From positions 186,001 to 250,000 of the forward strand of contig NZ_QTZO01000001.1 of NCBI RefSeq assembly GCF_004025585.1: 64,000 nucleotides of DNA. The letters run 5' to 3'. Below, piece after piece: positions 1 to 9,004 of the stretch (its first letter is position 1; each line of letters begins with the position of its first letter). The notes below the pieces were generated by a model. It worked only from the letters and a program-made list of their open reading frames with translations. It did no database searches and was not told the DNA's origin. Position numbers and translations under genes: made by a program. This stretch comes from Pseudodesulfovibrio sp. S3. GTDB taxonomy: Bacteria; Desulfobacterota; Desulfovibrionia; Desulfovibrionales; Desulfovibrionaceae.

Positions 1-271
1 TGACCAGTTGGGTAGTGCAGAACAGGTACAATTGGCCGAGTCTGGGAGTAATGTCGCCGCCCTTTTCCTTGTTCAGGCTTTCGGACAACTCATGGATGAT
101 CGCCATTGCCTTGGATATATAAATACCTTTTTTGGCGAAATCCTTGTTGTCGATTTCGACCTTGGCTTGCTTGAGGAATTTGATTGCAGCCTCATAGAGC
201 ATGAGGAGGAGTTCCCCCTGAGTTGTGGTTTCAACCTGGGTCGCAAGGTATGCCTTTGCTGGATTGGCCAT
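1..271 (-). CDS. fliS: FliS flagellar export chaperone (3' end cut by window)
   Basis: The reverse strand reads from an ATG at 271 for 90 codons without a stop and runs off the window. The N-terminus begins MANPAKAYLATQVETTTQ, followed by GELLLMLYEAAIKFL, the typical FliS start (a short lead, then a helix with LLxMLYE). FliS binds the C-terminal tail of flagellin in the cytoplasm, prevents early polymerisation and delivers it to the export gate. It lies 10 bp downstream of fliD, the usual fliD-fliS order, and continues the flagellin-fliD transcription direction. The family is about 125-150 residues, so roughly the last third is missing here. Confidence 0.85.
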   Translation of the reverse strand, partial: MANPAKAYLATQVETTTQGELLLMLYEAAIKFLKQAKVEIDNKDFAKKGIYISKAMAIIHELSESLNKEKGGDITPRLGQLYLFCTTQLV

Positions 272-281
272 CAATCTCTCC

Positions 282-1973
282 TTAAGTTGAAAGCTGCGCT
301 AACGCTGATTCGAGTTGTCCCTGCTTGAGTTGGTACTGGCCAAGCAGTGTATCCAGGCGAGAGTATTTCAGTCGTAGGTTTGTTTCCAATTTGCTGATTC
401 GCTTTTCTTCGTATGCGATCTTGTCATCAATGGAGTCCATGATCTCTTTGTAATTGTTTTGCAAGACCGCTAAGGGACCGCCTTCATAGGTAAATTCATT
501 GAAAGGCTTGGTCAATTCCTTTAATTCCTGGATCATCTCGCCGGTTTTACCGACCTTGACCGCAATTTCTCCCGTATAGGTTCCGGCGGCAGTGGTGTTC
601 AGCTCCAGGGCCATACCGGTTGCGTCACCGGTCAGCCCGGTAATTGACCAGCCGGAGACCTTGGCGTCCTCTCCGTTGATGGTGGCGCTGATGAGTTTGG
701 TGCCGTCGCTGACCACTTCGACATCGTAGATTCCACCCTTGGTGGTTCCGTCGATGAGAGAGTTGAATTTGAAATCGGGTGATTTGCTTTCGCCGGAGGC
801 TTCGGCCGCAAAAAGTTTGGCCACGCCCAAAGGGTCGTCGTCCAGGGCTTCTTCGAGCTTCTCGTAATCGAGGATCAGCAGTCCGTATGTTTCAGACCCC
901 TGTTCGGCATCGGTCATGATACCCAATTGTGACAAGGCGGAATACCTGTCTCCGCTCAAGGTGTCATCGTCCCAGACCGAGAAGCCGAGGCCTAATTCGG
1001 CCGTGATGTTTTTCAGGTTCTGGGACACCATGTCGACACCATAGTTGCCGGTCAGGATGGAACCTTCTCCCTCGTCGTCAACTTTGGTCAGGGCGATGAT
1101 CCTGGCGCGGATTTCATTGATCGAGGAGACGAATTTCGTGACGTTGTCCTCGATGCCCTGGGTGTCTGTGGTCACGGTCAGGCTTATCAAGGAACCAGGG
1201 TCGGCTTCCTTCAGGTTGAGCGTGATGCCCGAGATGACATCGTCCACTTTGTTGGAGTTACGTTCTATCCATCCTGCATTCGAAGCCGGGAAACCATCAA
1301 CGCGGATCTGTGAATTCTGGGCATCCTGGGTTTGGGTGAAGTCGCCTGCGCCGAAGATGAGGGAACCGGCATTGGAGATGACCAGTTGATGGTCGGCGCC
1401 CAGATCCTTGCCCGAGAGCTGAAGATGGTAGGAGGTGCCGTCAAAGACCGTCGATGCCTGGATGCGGTTGCGGGAATCCGTATGATTGTTGATGATATTG
1501 ACGAATCCCTCCAGGGTGGTCCCTGCTGAGATGTCGTTGATGGTATAGCTTTTGCCGCCATAGGAAAATGTAAAAGAGGTGGTGGACGAAGTGATGGATG
1601 ACGTCAGGGAACTTGCACCGGATGTGGTGATCAGGATGTCGTTGGTGGCCAGCTGATTGATCTCGACCGTATGGGTTGATTCGAGCGCATCGGCATTGCC
1701 GGTGGCAGTGAGCAAGTCGGTTTTGGAACTGGAAACGGCCTTGGTCATGAATTCGTTGAGTGTGTTGAATCCTTCCAGCGTGGTCTTGAGGCCGAGCATG
1801 GCCGTGTTGAGGGCCTTGAACTGTTCGTTCTTGGTCTCCCAGGTGGCCTTCCAGTTTTCCAGCCGCGTGACACGGGTCTGCTCTACCTTGACGAGACCTT
1901 CGATAAGCGTATTGAAGTCGGTCCCGTTGCCCAGGCCGGTAAAATTGATTGCACCCGATGTATACTCTGCCAT
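282..1973 (-). CDS. fliD: FliD flagellar filament cap (hook-associated protein 2)
   Basis: 563 residues. The N-terminus carries the FliD signature INFTGLGNGTDFNTLIEGLVKVE, here split as INFTGLGNGTDF then NTLIEGLVKVE, and the C-terminus has the long coiled-coil helices (about residues 480-560, rich in K, E and L). FliD caps the growing filament and inserts exported flagellin subunits. The ATG at 1973 is preceded by a purine-rich AAGGATGGAG. The gene follows flagellin after a 165-bp gap that contains a strong hairpin and precedes fliS by 10 bp, so it probably belongs to the late flagellar regulon. Its length is normal for the family. Confidence 0.92.
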   Translation of the reverse strand: MAEYTSGAINFTGLGNGTDFNTLIEGLVKVEQTRVTRLENWKATWETKNEQFKALNTAMLGLKTTLEGFNTLNEFMTKAVSSSKTDLLTATGNADALESTHTVEINQLATNDILITTSGASSLTSSITSSTTSFTFSYGGKSYTINDISAGTTLEGFVNIINNHTDSRNRIQASTVFDGTSYHLQLSGKDLGADHQLVISNAGSLIFGAGDFTQTQDAQNSQIRVDGFPASNAGWIERNSNKVDDVISGITLNLKEADPGSLISLTVTTDTQGIEDNVTKFVSSINEIRARIIALTKVDDEGEGSILTGNYGVDMVSQNLKNITAELGLGFSVWDDDTLSGDRYSALSQLGIMTDAEQGSETYGLLILDYEKLEEALDDDPLGVAKLFAAEASGESKSPDFKFNSLIDGTTKGGIYDVEVVSDGTKLISATINGEDAKVSGWSITGLTGDATGMALELNTTAAGTYTGEIAVKVGKTGEMIQELKELTKPFNEFTYEGGPLAVLQNNYKEIMDSIDDKIAYEEKRISKLETNLRLKYSRLDTLLGQYQLKQGQLESALAQLST

Positions 1974-2076
1974 GACTCCATCCTTAATCGGAAGATTTTT
2001 CCCAATTCATTAGATGCTGGTTTGTCTGCAATCCTGATGCCACGACTCCTTTGGTTCACAGGTTGTTGAACATAGT

Positions 2077-2107
2077 GGGCCGGACCCCCCAAAGAGGAGC
2101 CCGGCCC
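2077..2107 (-). terminator. Hairpin between flagellin and fliD
   Basis: GGGCCGG at 2077-2083 pairs with CCGGCCC at 2101-2107, and inner bases extend the stem with G-U pairs to a three-base loop. No T-run follows on the minus strand, so it may be an mRNA-stabilising or partial-termination structure lowering fliD relative to flagellin. Confidence 0.55.
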
Positions 2108-2138
2108 GGATGTGTGCCGTTAAGCTGTACGTTTACGG

Positions 2139-3026
2139 CTAGCCGATCAGGGACAGGGCCATTCTCGGCATGCTGTTGGCCTGGGCCAGCATGGAGACTG
2201 CGGACTGAGTCAGGATCTGGTTGCGCACGAATTCGGTCATCTCGGTGGCGACATCGACATCGGAGATGCGGGATTCAGCGGCCTGGACGTTCTCGGCCTG
2301 GATTTCCAGAACGGTAACGGTGTTTTCCAGGCGGTTTTGCAGGGAACCGAGATTGGCGCGGATCTTATCCTTGGAAATGATCGCGTTGTTCAGGACATCC
2401 AGGGACTGCTGGGCCAGTGCCTGGGTTGAAATGGACGCACCGGCACCGGTTCCGGCTGCCAGGCCGACGCCGAGGGCGGAGGCGGTGGCAGAGCCGATCT
2501 GGACGTAGTAGTAGTCTTCCGAGCTGTCGTTACCGGTACCGAAGTGGACCTTCAGCTTGCCGGTGGCCTTGAGTCCGGAACCATCGTGGGTTGCTGAGGA
2601 CAGAGCGCCGTTGAGCAGGTAGATGCCGTTGAAGTCCGTGGAGTTGGCGATACGGGTGATTTCCGAAGCCATGGCCTGATATTCGGAGTCGATGATCAGA
2701 CGCTGGTCGGAGTTGTAGGTACCCGTGGAGGCCTGCATGGCCAGTTCCTTCATACGGATCAGCTTTTCATCGATAACGCCGAGCGCACCGTCAGCCGTTT
2801 GGATGAGGGAGATGGCGTCGCTTGCGTTACGGATACCCTGCTGAAGTGAGCTGATGTCCGAGCGCATAAGTTCTCGAACGGCCAGACCTGCTGCGTCGTC
2901 CGAAGCCTGGGTGATGCGCAAGCCTGAAGACAGGCGACGAGTGGACGTTTCCAGGTTGCCGTAAGAGACACCCAAGTTGCGAGACGCGTTCATTGCCATC
3001 AAGTTGTGGTTGATAACCAGAGACAT
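2139..3026 (-). CDS. fliC: Flagellin
   Basis: 295 residues starting MSLVINHNLMAMNASRNL, the conserved D0/D1 N-terminus. The C-terminus also matches: RISDVDVATEMTEFVRNQIL, then SAVSMLAQANSMPRMALSLIG. It forms the filament shaft. The middle (about residues 165-215) is short and Ala/Gly/Thr/Ser-rich, so the protein is a compact flagellin with almost no variable domain. An upstream extension of 25 codons is open, but the start at 3026 has a strong GGAGGA (3031-3036) at the right distance and gives the canonical N-terminus. A near-consensus sigma-28 promoter lies about 100 bp upstream. Confidence 0.95.
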   Translation of the reverse strand: MSLVINHNLMAMNASRNLGVSYGNLETSTRRLSSGLRITQASDDAAGLAVRELMRSDISSLQQGIRNASDAISLIQTADGALGVIDEKLIRMKELAMQASTGTYNSDQRLIIDSEYQAMASEITRIANSTDFNGIYLLNGALSSATHDGSGLKATGKLKVHFGTGNDSSEDYYYVQIGSATASALGVGLAAGTGAGASISTQALAQQSLDVLNNAIISKDKIRANLGSLQNRLENTVTVLEIQAENVQAAESRISDVDVATEMTEFVRNQILTQSAVSMLAQANSMPRMALSLIG

Positions 3027-3122
3027 AATTTCCTCCTTGAAATAGTTGTGGCTTCCATGCCTAGGTTTCCAGTCCGACGGATTACTGTATTTGCCGGACA
3101 AACCTTTCTTGTGTTGACCACT

Positions 3123-3149
3123 TCATCGGCTTGAACAGACAAAACTTTA
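3123..3149 (-). promoter_or_regulatory. Sigma-28 (FliA) promoter of flagellin
   Basis: On the minus strand TAAA (3149-3146), exactly 15 bases, then GCCGATGA (3130-3123). The consensus is TAAA-N15-GCCGATAA, so only one base differs. It predicts a flagellin 5' untranslated region of about 90 bases. Confidence 0.85.
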
Positions 3150-3324
3150 GGTTTGATGAACGTATTTTCGTTTTCTTTATGCGCAGCTAAGGGATGCTAA
3201 TATGGTCGCGGGGTGGTGAGGCATGGGGCGATAACGCACCAGGAGTCGGAAATGGGGCGGAAAAGGGCGCTCTGAGGATGAGAGCTTGATTGAAATAATA
3301 TGTTAAATCAGAGTGCTGATGTGT

Positions 3325-5001
3325 CTATGCAAAGGTGTTCCGCATGATGTCGATCAGCCGTGCCATGCGGATTTCGTAGGTGTGTCCGGCCAGGATGCGG
3401 TTTCTGGCTGCAGTGCGGATGGCAACGCGTTGCTTTTGATTGTTCAGAAATTTTTCGACAAGGGAAGGTATCTCTTCTGCCTGCCGGTACACTGCCGCCT
3501 CGGTTTCCAGGTCGAACAGGTCTTCCATTTGCTCCCGGTAATCGGTGAGCAGGAAACCGCCGCAGGCCGGGACATCGAAAACCCTTTGATTGACCGCCCC
3601 TTTCATTTGGCGACTGGTGCAATTGAAGTTGATGGTCGACATCGGGTAAAAGCGTGGCAGATCTTCGTAATAGTCCAAAGCGGGGTGGAATCGTACGCCA
3701 TTGCTCTTCGGCAGGATCTCGGCCCAGCCGCCGTCGCCGACGATGAGCGGGCCGAAGGGCAGGGTGGATTGCACGCAGGCCAGTCGGTACTGGCGGGTCG
3801 CCTCCCAGGTGAGCAGGGATTCGCAGGCCAGCCGGTGTTCGCTGGAGGGCAGGGATTGCAGTGTCTGTACCCAAATGGGGTGGTTGTTTTCAAGGAAACG
3901 GGCGACACTCGTTTCCCCTGATCGCCCGAAGTCGCGGGCCACGGCTTCGTATTCCCGGACCAGCGTGTCGGGAAGCCCGGACAAGGCCAGGCTTTTGGCC
4001 ACTGGTTTGGTCATTGAATTGCCCACAAAGGAAATGTCGCTGCTCCAGTGTGGCGGAGCTGTTTTCAGGCCGGGCCGGAACCGTGTCGGGTCCGTGGCCA
4101 GGGGCAGGTAATGGACATGGCGGAATCCCTTGTCCCGCATTTCGTCAAGGTTGCCCGCGTCAAAGGAGAAAATGACGGTGTTGTCCGCGCCGGGATGGTC
4201 GTAGTCGTAGAGGATGAGGCGGGGGTTGTCCACGAACCAGGAGGCCAGCGGCAGGCCGAGGTCGTCGAGCAATCCGGCCAGTTTGCCCTCCCGGTCCAGG
4301 CCGAAGTGGTTGACGGTCAGGGCGAAATCAGGCCTGAAATCGATGACAGCCTTGAGCAGGGATTCAATGAACGTCTGGCTTCCCTTTTCCCGGTTGGGCA
4401 GTGGGATGGTCTGATAGTCGACAGAGAGTCGGTCCAGAGCCGAACGGATTTCCCGGCACAGGAAGTAGTCCGAGTCGAAGAAAAGCACGCGCGGGTTCAC
4501 GGATCTGAACTTGGGGTAGCGCGCCTGACTCCAGAACTCAGTCGTGTCGCCCGTCTTGAGCAATTCGGCCAGTGTGCCGTAGTATTCCCTGTCCAGTCGC
4601 AGATACGTGGGCAGGATGACCGGGGTCAGGGTGCGGCCACCGTGTACTTCGCGCCAGGCCGTCAGTTTGGTCATGACCTGGTGTGGGTCTGTGTCGTTCA
4701 GCCAGAGAAGCGCATCGTTCGACCTGTTCTCGGCAACTTTGGACAGGGCGAGCAAAGGTGTTTCCCGATCCACCACGGCTACGGGCAGCCCCCGTTTCAG
4801 CAGCGCATTCAGACAGTATCCCAGGCCGGAGCCAGTGAGCACGGGCAGGACATTGTCCGGCACTGCGTCCGCAAGGGCGTGTTCCCGTTTCAGTCCGTTG
4901 CGGCCCCACAAGTGCCAGGTCTTCCCTTGGATGTGGATGCGCAGGTCCGACAGGGTCTCGCCCTCAAGGACGGGTTCAGCTGTGTATGTACTGCGGGTCA
5001 T
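3325..5001 (-). CDS. CgeB-type glycosyltransferase, possible flagellin glycosylation
   Basis: 558 residues from the ATG at 5001 (AGGATG just upstream; a 57-codon extension is open but overlaps the terminator of the upstream gene). Residues 1-120 hold a sugar- or nucleotide-binding-like segment with [20 protein letters not shown] and VAVVDRE, resembling the N-terminal part of motility-accessory/DUF115-type proteins. The rest resembles glycosyltransferase 1-like CgeB/YkvP proteins, ending with [20 protein letters not shown] and [11 protein letters not shown]. It lies directly upstream of the flagellin promoter, so modification of flagellin Ser/Thr is a reasonable inference; LPS or capsule work is the alternative. 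The donor sugar cannot be told. Confidence 0.65.
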   Translation of the reverse strand: MTRSTYTAEPVLEGETLSDLRIHIQGKTWHLWGRNGLKREHALADAVPDNVLPVLTGSGLGYCLNALLKRGLPVAVVDRETPLLALSKVAENRSNDALLWLNDTDPHQVMTKLTAWREVHGGRTLTPVILPTYLRLDREYYGTLAELLKTGDTTEFWSQARYPKFRSVNPRVLFFDSDYFLCREIRSALDRLSVDYQTIPLPNREKGSQTFIESLLKAVIDFRPDFALTVNHFGLDREGKLAGLLDDLGLPLASWFVDNPRLILYDYDHPGADNTVIFSFDAGNLDEMRDKGFRHVHYLPLATDPTRFRPGLKTAPPHWSSDISFVGNSMTKPVAKSLALSGLPDTLVREYEAVARDFGRSGETSVARFLENNHPIWVQTLQSLPSSEHRLACESLLTWEATRQYRLACVQSTLPFGPLIVGDGGWAEILPKSNGVRFHPALDYYEDLPRFYPMSTINFNCTSRQMKGAVNQRVFDVPACGGFLLTDYREQMEDLFDLETEAAVYRQAEEIPSLVEKFLNNQKQRVAIRTAARNRILAGHTYEIRMARLIDIMRNTFA

Positions 5002-5050
5002 GGGTACATCCTGTACTGCATATGCGGTGTTGCAGGCAAGGCGGGCGGAG

Positions 5051-5089
5051 GAAAAAGAAAGGGCCGCGCCGATGCACGGCGCGGCCCTT
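5051..5089 (-). terminator. Rho-independent terminator after the AsmA-like gene
   Basis: A 13-bp GC-rich stem (5059-5071 with 5077-5089, loop ATGCA) is followed on the minus strand by TCTTTTTC. It separates the AsmA-like gene (5108-5887) from the glycosyltransferase. Confidence 0.85.
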
Positions 5090-5107
5090 GATGCCTGAAT
5101 GCATGGG

Positions 5108-5887
5108 CTAATCGGAACCGAAGATGCTCTTGATGGTGCCTCCCACGGAATCGGTGGACTTGGTGACGCCATCCAATGCCTTGCCGAGCTGTTCTTTCAG
5201 TTGCTTGCCCAACTGGGTGACCGTGCCCGACACGTTGCCGGTCATTTCGCCCAGGATCATGGAAAAGGCTTCGGCCGGCGAGGTTTCCTTGTCCTTGCCG
5301 ATGTCCTTGAGATGGATGTCCGGCAGGTCGATGCCCACGGCGTTGTCGCCGAAGACGTTGAGCAAGGAGCCTCCGAGGTTGATCTTGCCGTTCCTGATGA
5401 TGAAGTTGTTGATCTGGATTTTCTTTTCAGCCCCTGTTTCCGAGGTTTTTTCTTCCGCAGCCGGTTGTTCTGCCTTCTTTTCACCGGCAACGGCCTTGTT
5501 GATGTTGTTGACGATGGTCTTGAAGTTGTCGGTTTTGCCTTGCTGCTCGTAGCTTATGACCGGGCTGTCCACGAAGATTTCTTCAATGATGATTTTGTCG
5601 CTGGTCAGGGAGTCGGTCACGACCTTGACCCGGATGGTTTCGCATTCCACTGCGCTGGGCATGGAGAATCCCTTGGGATTGCCCAGGTAGAACTGGGACA
5701 ATGAACCGGAACCGGTCAGGATGGAAATGTCAGCCGAACCGAGCTTGACTTCGGTCTGGGTTATGGGCGGGCCGAATTCTTCCACGGCTGTTTTGATCAG
5801 ATCGCCGAGATTGAGGATGATGAGAATGACCACGGAGACGAGGGCCACGACAAGGGCTCCGGCGCCGATGAGGATGTATTTTTTCAT
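5108..5887 (-). CDS. AsmA/DUF748-like membrane-anchored protein
   Basis: 259 residues from the ATG at 5887, preceded by AGGAG. Residues 1-27 are one uncleaved hydrophobic helix ([19 protein letters not shown]). The rest is periplasmic and resembles the AsmA/DUF748 group: [37 protein letters not shown] and [15 protein letters not shown] are typical beta-rich repeats. Such proteins are linked to outer-membrane or phospholipid transport. A low-complexity Glu/Ala/Lys linker lies near residues 125-145. It is probably monocistronic, with its own terminator at 5051-5089. Confidence 0.6.
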   Translation of the reverse strand: MKKYILIGAGALVVALVSVVILIILNLGDLIKTAVEEFGPPITQTEVKLGSADISILTGSGSLSQFYLGNPKGFSMPSAVECETIRVKVVTDSLTSDKIIIEEIFVDSPVISYEQQGKTDNFKTIVNNINKAVAGEKKAEQPAAEEKTSETGAEKKIQINNFIIRNGKINLGGSLLNVFGDNAVGIDLPDIHLKDIGKDKETSPAEAFSMILGEMTGNVSGTVTQLGKQLKEQLGKALDGVTKSTDSVGGTIKSIFGSD

Positions 5888-5967
5888 GAGGGCTCCTGTT
5901 GCAGATTGGTACAATGCGTCAAGACTAAGATATTTGGGGAGCATGGGCAACAGGTTGGAACAAAAAA

Positions 5968-6942
5968 TCACGAAAGCCTAGGAAAAGGTGGGTTGGCCCA
6001 GTGGTGCATTTTCCTAGAGCTTGTGTCGGGTTTGCCGGAATCCAGCGAGGGGCCGGTTTCGAGTAATGCGAGCGGGGTATTGTCAAAGACAGTGGGTTCG
6101 AGCAGGCGGCAGAGTTCTCCTGCCTTGTCGGCGGCTGTGACCATGAGATCAGTCAGGGCCGCGGCGGATTGTGTTCCTGATACGGGATCGTGATACAGGA
6201 TTTGACCCTTGATGCGATCTGCCTGGTCCAGGAGCTGAGGCGCATAGAAGAGGGCAACCACTTCCCGGGCCGGGTTCGGCAGCCATGGGTAGAGGGCGTA
6301 AAGGATACGCGCCAGGGGCCGGAAGGGGAAGAAAAGCTGGAGCCGGGCGAAAACGGTGAAGGCCGAACAGAGACCGGTGACGGCCTGTTCAGGGGAGATG
6401 TTGGCCAGGTCGGCCAGGTCCTTCATTGGCAGCGCCTTGAACAAGGGATCGCCGATGGCTTCAAGCAGGTGTTTCACCTTGTAGCGGGGTTGGCCCAACA
6501 TCTCGGGGCAGGCGGTCATGTCCATGAGGGATTCAAGAGCGCGGTGACGCTGTCTGGCTCGGGATTGTTCCGTGGGGATAGGAGCATGATAGTCGCCTGA
6601 CAGGTGCCAGACCATCGGGTGCATGACCGTATCGGCGCAGAGATGGGAAACCATGCCGACCAGCAGGGCGGCTGCCAGATTCCGATCGGGGGCAAGGGCG
6701 GCGTACCGGGCCTGGAGCCGCAGCAGTGAGTAGGTATCCTGGCCGTCGGCCCCGTGCAGTTCGTGGGCCACTTTCTCCATGGGGCGCGCCGAGGCCGTGA
6801 TCCCGTAATAGGGGACATCGTGAAAGATCGCTCCCAGCAAAAGGCCTTGCGGGTAGGCTTTCAGGCCGAGAGCGAACCGGGTTCCGGTCAGGTTTGTGGC
6901 CGTCATTTCGGCGACTTTGAAATGGATCAGTTCTTTGGGCAT
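5968..6942 (-). CDS. Zinc-dependent phospholipase C-like protein
   Basis: 324 residues. The N-terminal half has a spaced set of metal-ligand motifs: HFKVAEMTA (residue 7 on), GAIFHDVPYY, HELHGADGQDTYS and VGMVSHLCADTVMHP. These match the His/Asp pattern of the zinc-dependent phospholipase C family (PF00882-like), which in many bacteria consists of uncharacterised cytoplasmic proteins. No signal peptide is seen, so a secreted phospholipase is unlikely. The ribosome-binding site is weak. Divergent to the P-loop gene at 7026, sharing an 83-bp intergenic region. The physiological substrate is unknown. Confidence 0.6.
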   Translation of the reverse strand: MPKELIHFKVAEMTATNLTGTRFALGLKAYPQGLLLGAIFHDVPYYGITASARPMEKVAHELHGADGQDTYSLLRLQARYAALAPDRNLAAALLVGMVSHLCADTVMHPMVWHLSGDYHAPIPTEQSRARQRHRALESLMDMTACPEMLGQPRYKVKHLLEAIGDPLFKALPMKDLADLANISPEQAVTGLCSAFTVFARLQLFFPFRPLARILYALYPWLPNPAREVVALFYAPQLLDQADRIKGQILYHDPVSGTQSAAALTDLMVTAADKAGELCRLLEPTVFDNTPLALLETGPSLDSGKPDTSSRKMHHWANPPFPRLS

Positions 6943-7025
6943 GGGTGTTTGTTTTGGGTTTGCCTTTTGGTCATCCTACTTGATAACGTCCACATGGCAA
7001 AGCAAACTTGATATATGGGGACGAT

Positions 7026-7553
7026 ATGACCAAGCATTTCATCAAAGAGCAATACGATGTGGATGAAGCCGGGGCCACCAAAGCCTTTGGCAAGGGAGAA
7101 CGGCGCGAGGATTACGCCGATGCATGGCGGGCAACGGGCAATGCGGTGCTGGTGGGGTTGCCCGGTTCAGGCAAAGCCGACCTGGCCCGGTTGCTCGGTA
7201 AGCGCACCGGACAGAAGGTGCTGCAGCCGGCCGACCCCGAAGAAGCTGTCGAAGCCCTCAAGGGGGAGGGGGTGATCATCGTGCTCGACGATGCCTTGGT
7301 TGAACATCCCCTGGTCACTCCCCTCATCCACGGTGCGGGCAAGGTCTTTTATCTCATGGCCGACACCAGGCTGCTTTCTGCAAGGGTGGCCGAGAGGGGC
7401 GGGGGCGAAGATATGGACGAGCTCTGGCGGGCGATGTCCGCCCGGTTGGCAGACATTGAGCCGACCTTTTATTCCGTACTCCATTTCATTATGCAAGGCG
7501 TGCGTTCGCCGGAAGAACTGGTGGATGATGCCATGGTGAAGCTGGGCTACTAG
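7026..7553 (+). CDS. Shikimate-kinase-like P-loop protein, degenerate
   Basis: 175 residues from the ATG at 7026 (GGGGA upstream; an open extension to 7008 lacks a better site). A Walker A loop, VLVGLPGSGKADLARLLG, sits near residues 47-64 and a C-terminal helix set resembles shikimate kinase (ADTRLLSARVAERGG, then EPTFYSVLHF). The substrate Asp after the P-loop and the paired lid arginines of AroK are not obvious, and the ATP-loop Thr/Ser is Ala. It may therefore be an AroK paralog of altered function. The upstream divergent gene and downstream thyX offer no pathway link. Confidence 0.5.
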   Translation: MTKHFIKEQYDVDEAGATKAFGKGERREDYADAWRATGNAVLVGLPGSGKADLARLLGKRTGQKVLQPADPEEAVEALKGEGVIIVLDDALVEHPLVTPLIHGAGKVFYLMADTRLLSARVAERGGGEDMDELWRAMSARLADIEPTFYSVLHFIMQGVRSPEELVDDAMVKLGY

Positions 7554-7659
7554 GCAACCTGTTGTCGGGCCGGGATATTGCGGATTGGTGACAGCCCAGA
7601 CCATTTGGGGTAAGCAGAAAAACCGATCTGCGACACATACATAATATGGAGTAATATAC

Positions 7660-8394
7660 ATGCCGGAAAAGAAACTCAGGGTTGAATTCATGACCATGAC
7701 CCCCGATGCCTTGCCCCTCATATACGCTGCGTTCCGCCAGTGTTACCATGCCGGTTTTGTTGCCGACATGTGGCCCAGGCTCCTTTCCGGCGAGATCGAT
7801 CCTGAAGTACAGGCCGACTTCGTGTCCAAGACCATGGAGTCGGGCCACGACAGTCCTATCGAGCATGTGTCCATGACTTTTGCCGTGGAGGGTATATCCC
7901 GAGCCTGCTCCCACCAGATAGTCCGTCACCGGATCGCTTCCTATTCCCAGCAGAGCCAGCGGTACGTGGCAGAGAACGACATGGATTACATCCTGCCTCC
8001 GGCCATTGCCAGGATTCCCGAAGCCAAGGAGCGGTTCGAGTCATTCATGGCCGAGGTGCAGAGCGCCTATTCTGACCTGCGGGAAATACTTGTGGCCCAC
8101 GGACGAAAGTCCAAAGCCAACGAGGATGCCCGGTTCGTGCTGCCCCAGGCGGCCGAAACCAAGATCGTCATGACCATGAACTGCCGCAGTCTGCATCATT
8201 TCTTTAATCTGCGTTGCTGCAACCGCGCCCAGTGGGAGGTCCGCGCCATGGCCGATCTCATGCTGGACATATGCAAGGAGAAGCTCCCGGCCATCTTTGC
8301 AAATGGGGGCGCTCGCTGCGAACAGTTGGGCTATTGTCCCGAATCCCCGAGATTTGCGTGCGGAAAGTATCCGACACGCATTGAAAACGCCTAA
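7660..8394 (+). CDS. thyX: ThyX flavin-dependent thymidylate synthase
   Basis: 244 residues. The ThyX signature RHRxxSxxxxSxR is present as RHRIASYSQQSQR at residues 89-101, together with the substrate region SPIEHVSMTFAVEGISRA and the C-terminal NLRCCNRAQWEVR. ThyX uses methylene-tetrahydrofolate, FAD and NAD(P)H to methylate dUMP to dTMP, replacing ThyA. The ATG at 7660 is used in the longest frame; the upstream 106 bp hold no evident gene. It is the last gene before the AT-rich region upstream of dnaA. Confidence 0.95.
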   Translation: MPEKKLRVEFMTMTPDALPLIYAAFRQCYHAGFVADMWPRLLSGEIDPEVQADFVSKTMESGHDSPIEHVSMTFAVEGISRACSHQIVRHRIASYSQQSQRYVAENDMDYILPPAIARIPEAKERFESFMAEVQSAYSDLREILVAHGRKSKANEDARFVLPQAAETKIVMTMNCRSLHHFFNLRCCNRAQWEVRAMADLMLDICKEKLPAIFANGGARCEQLGYCPESPRFACGKYPTRIENA

Positions 8395-9004
8395 AAATTT
8401 TTCCATAGTCCGGGATTTTATCCCATCCCCTTGGAGCCTTGTCCTTCTTGACGATTGTGTGACAGCTTTTATTTTACTTTTTTTTTCAGGATGTTGTCAC
8501 TGTTCAAAAACGGGTGATTCCAGTCAGCCCTTGTGGCTCAATGGTTTTGAGAGGACAGCTGATGAGAGGAAATGACGGTTAACAGGAGTAGGAATGGTTG
8601 CTCATTGGGTATGATCTTTTATATCAATGGCTTAAGTAAAAAGCGGAAGTAAATGTCATCTTGGGTAACAATAGGAATTGTCACAAAAAAAAGTCAGTGG
8701 ACAAGAAAAAGAGTGTAAGTTTGAGCAATGTGTCGAAAAGAAGAGAAGCTATTGTTTAAAAAGTTATCAACAGTTGTTTAAAAAACCAACCTCTAGAGAA
8801 ATTTGAGAGTCTAAAAACCCTTGTGACGCGTTTGTTTCAATGAGACTGCAGTAAAAATGAGGGCCCGCCTTGGGTTTTATTGTAATTCCTTTTATTCAAG
8901 CATGTTACATCTTGTGTGCGCTGTCGATAATCTCATTCGATCTTTGTGTTTACGTTGAATAATGCGAATTGTGTCTTTCTTAACCTTAAATTATCTCCGT
9001 CAAC
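8395..9004. other. AT-rich intergenic region upstream of dnaA (candidate origin or dnaA control region)
   Basis: 610 bp with no supportable gene. It is clearly richer in A and T than its surroundings and holds one DnaA-box-like 9-mer, TTATCAACA at 8764-8772, inside a duplicated element. Several TTGTCAC/GTGAC words are scattered (8458-8463, 8494-8500, 8678-8684, 8821-8827). Only one good DnaA box is seen, fewer than expected for a full oriC, so a dnaA regulatory region is at least as likely. Confidence 0.5.
8752..8784. repeat. Direct repeat bracketing a DnaA box
   Basis: TTGTTTAAAAA occurs at 8752-8762 and again at 8774-8784, start-to-start spacing 22 bp (about two helical turns). The DnaA-like box TTATCAACA (8764-8772) lies exactly between them. 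Confidence 0.75.

Noticed and set aside
8559-8572. Hammerhead-ribozyme-like words CTGATGA and GAAA upstream of dnaA
   Set aside because: Only three bases separate them, leaving no stem II, and the other stems do not form.
8395-9004. Full oriC called with confidence
   Set aside because: Only one good DnaA box is visible and dnaN/gyrB are absent, so only a candidate status is given.
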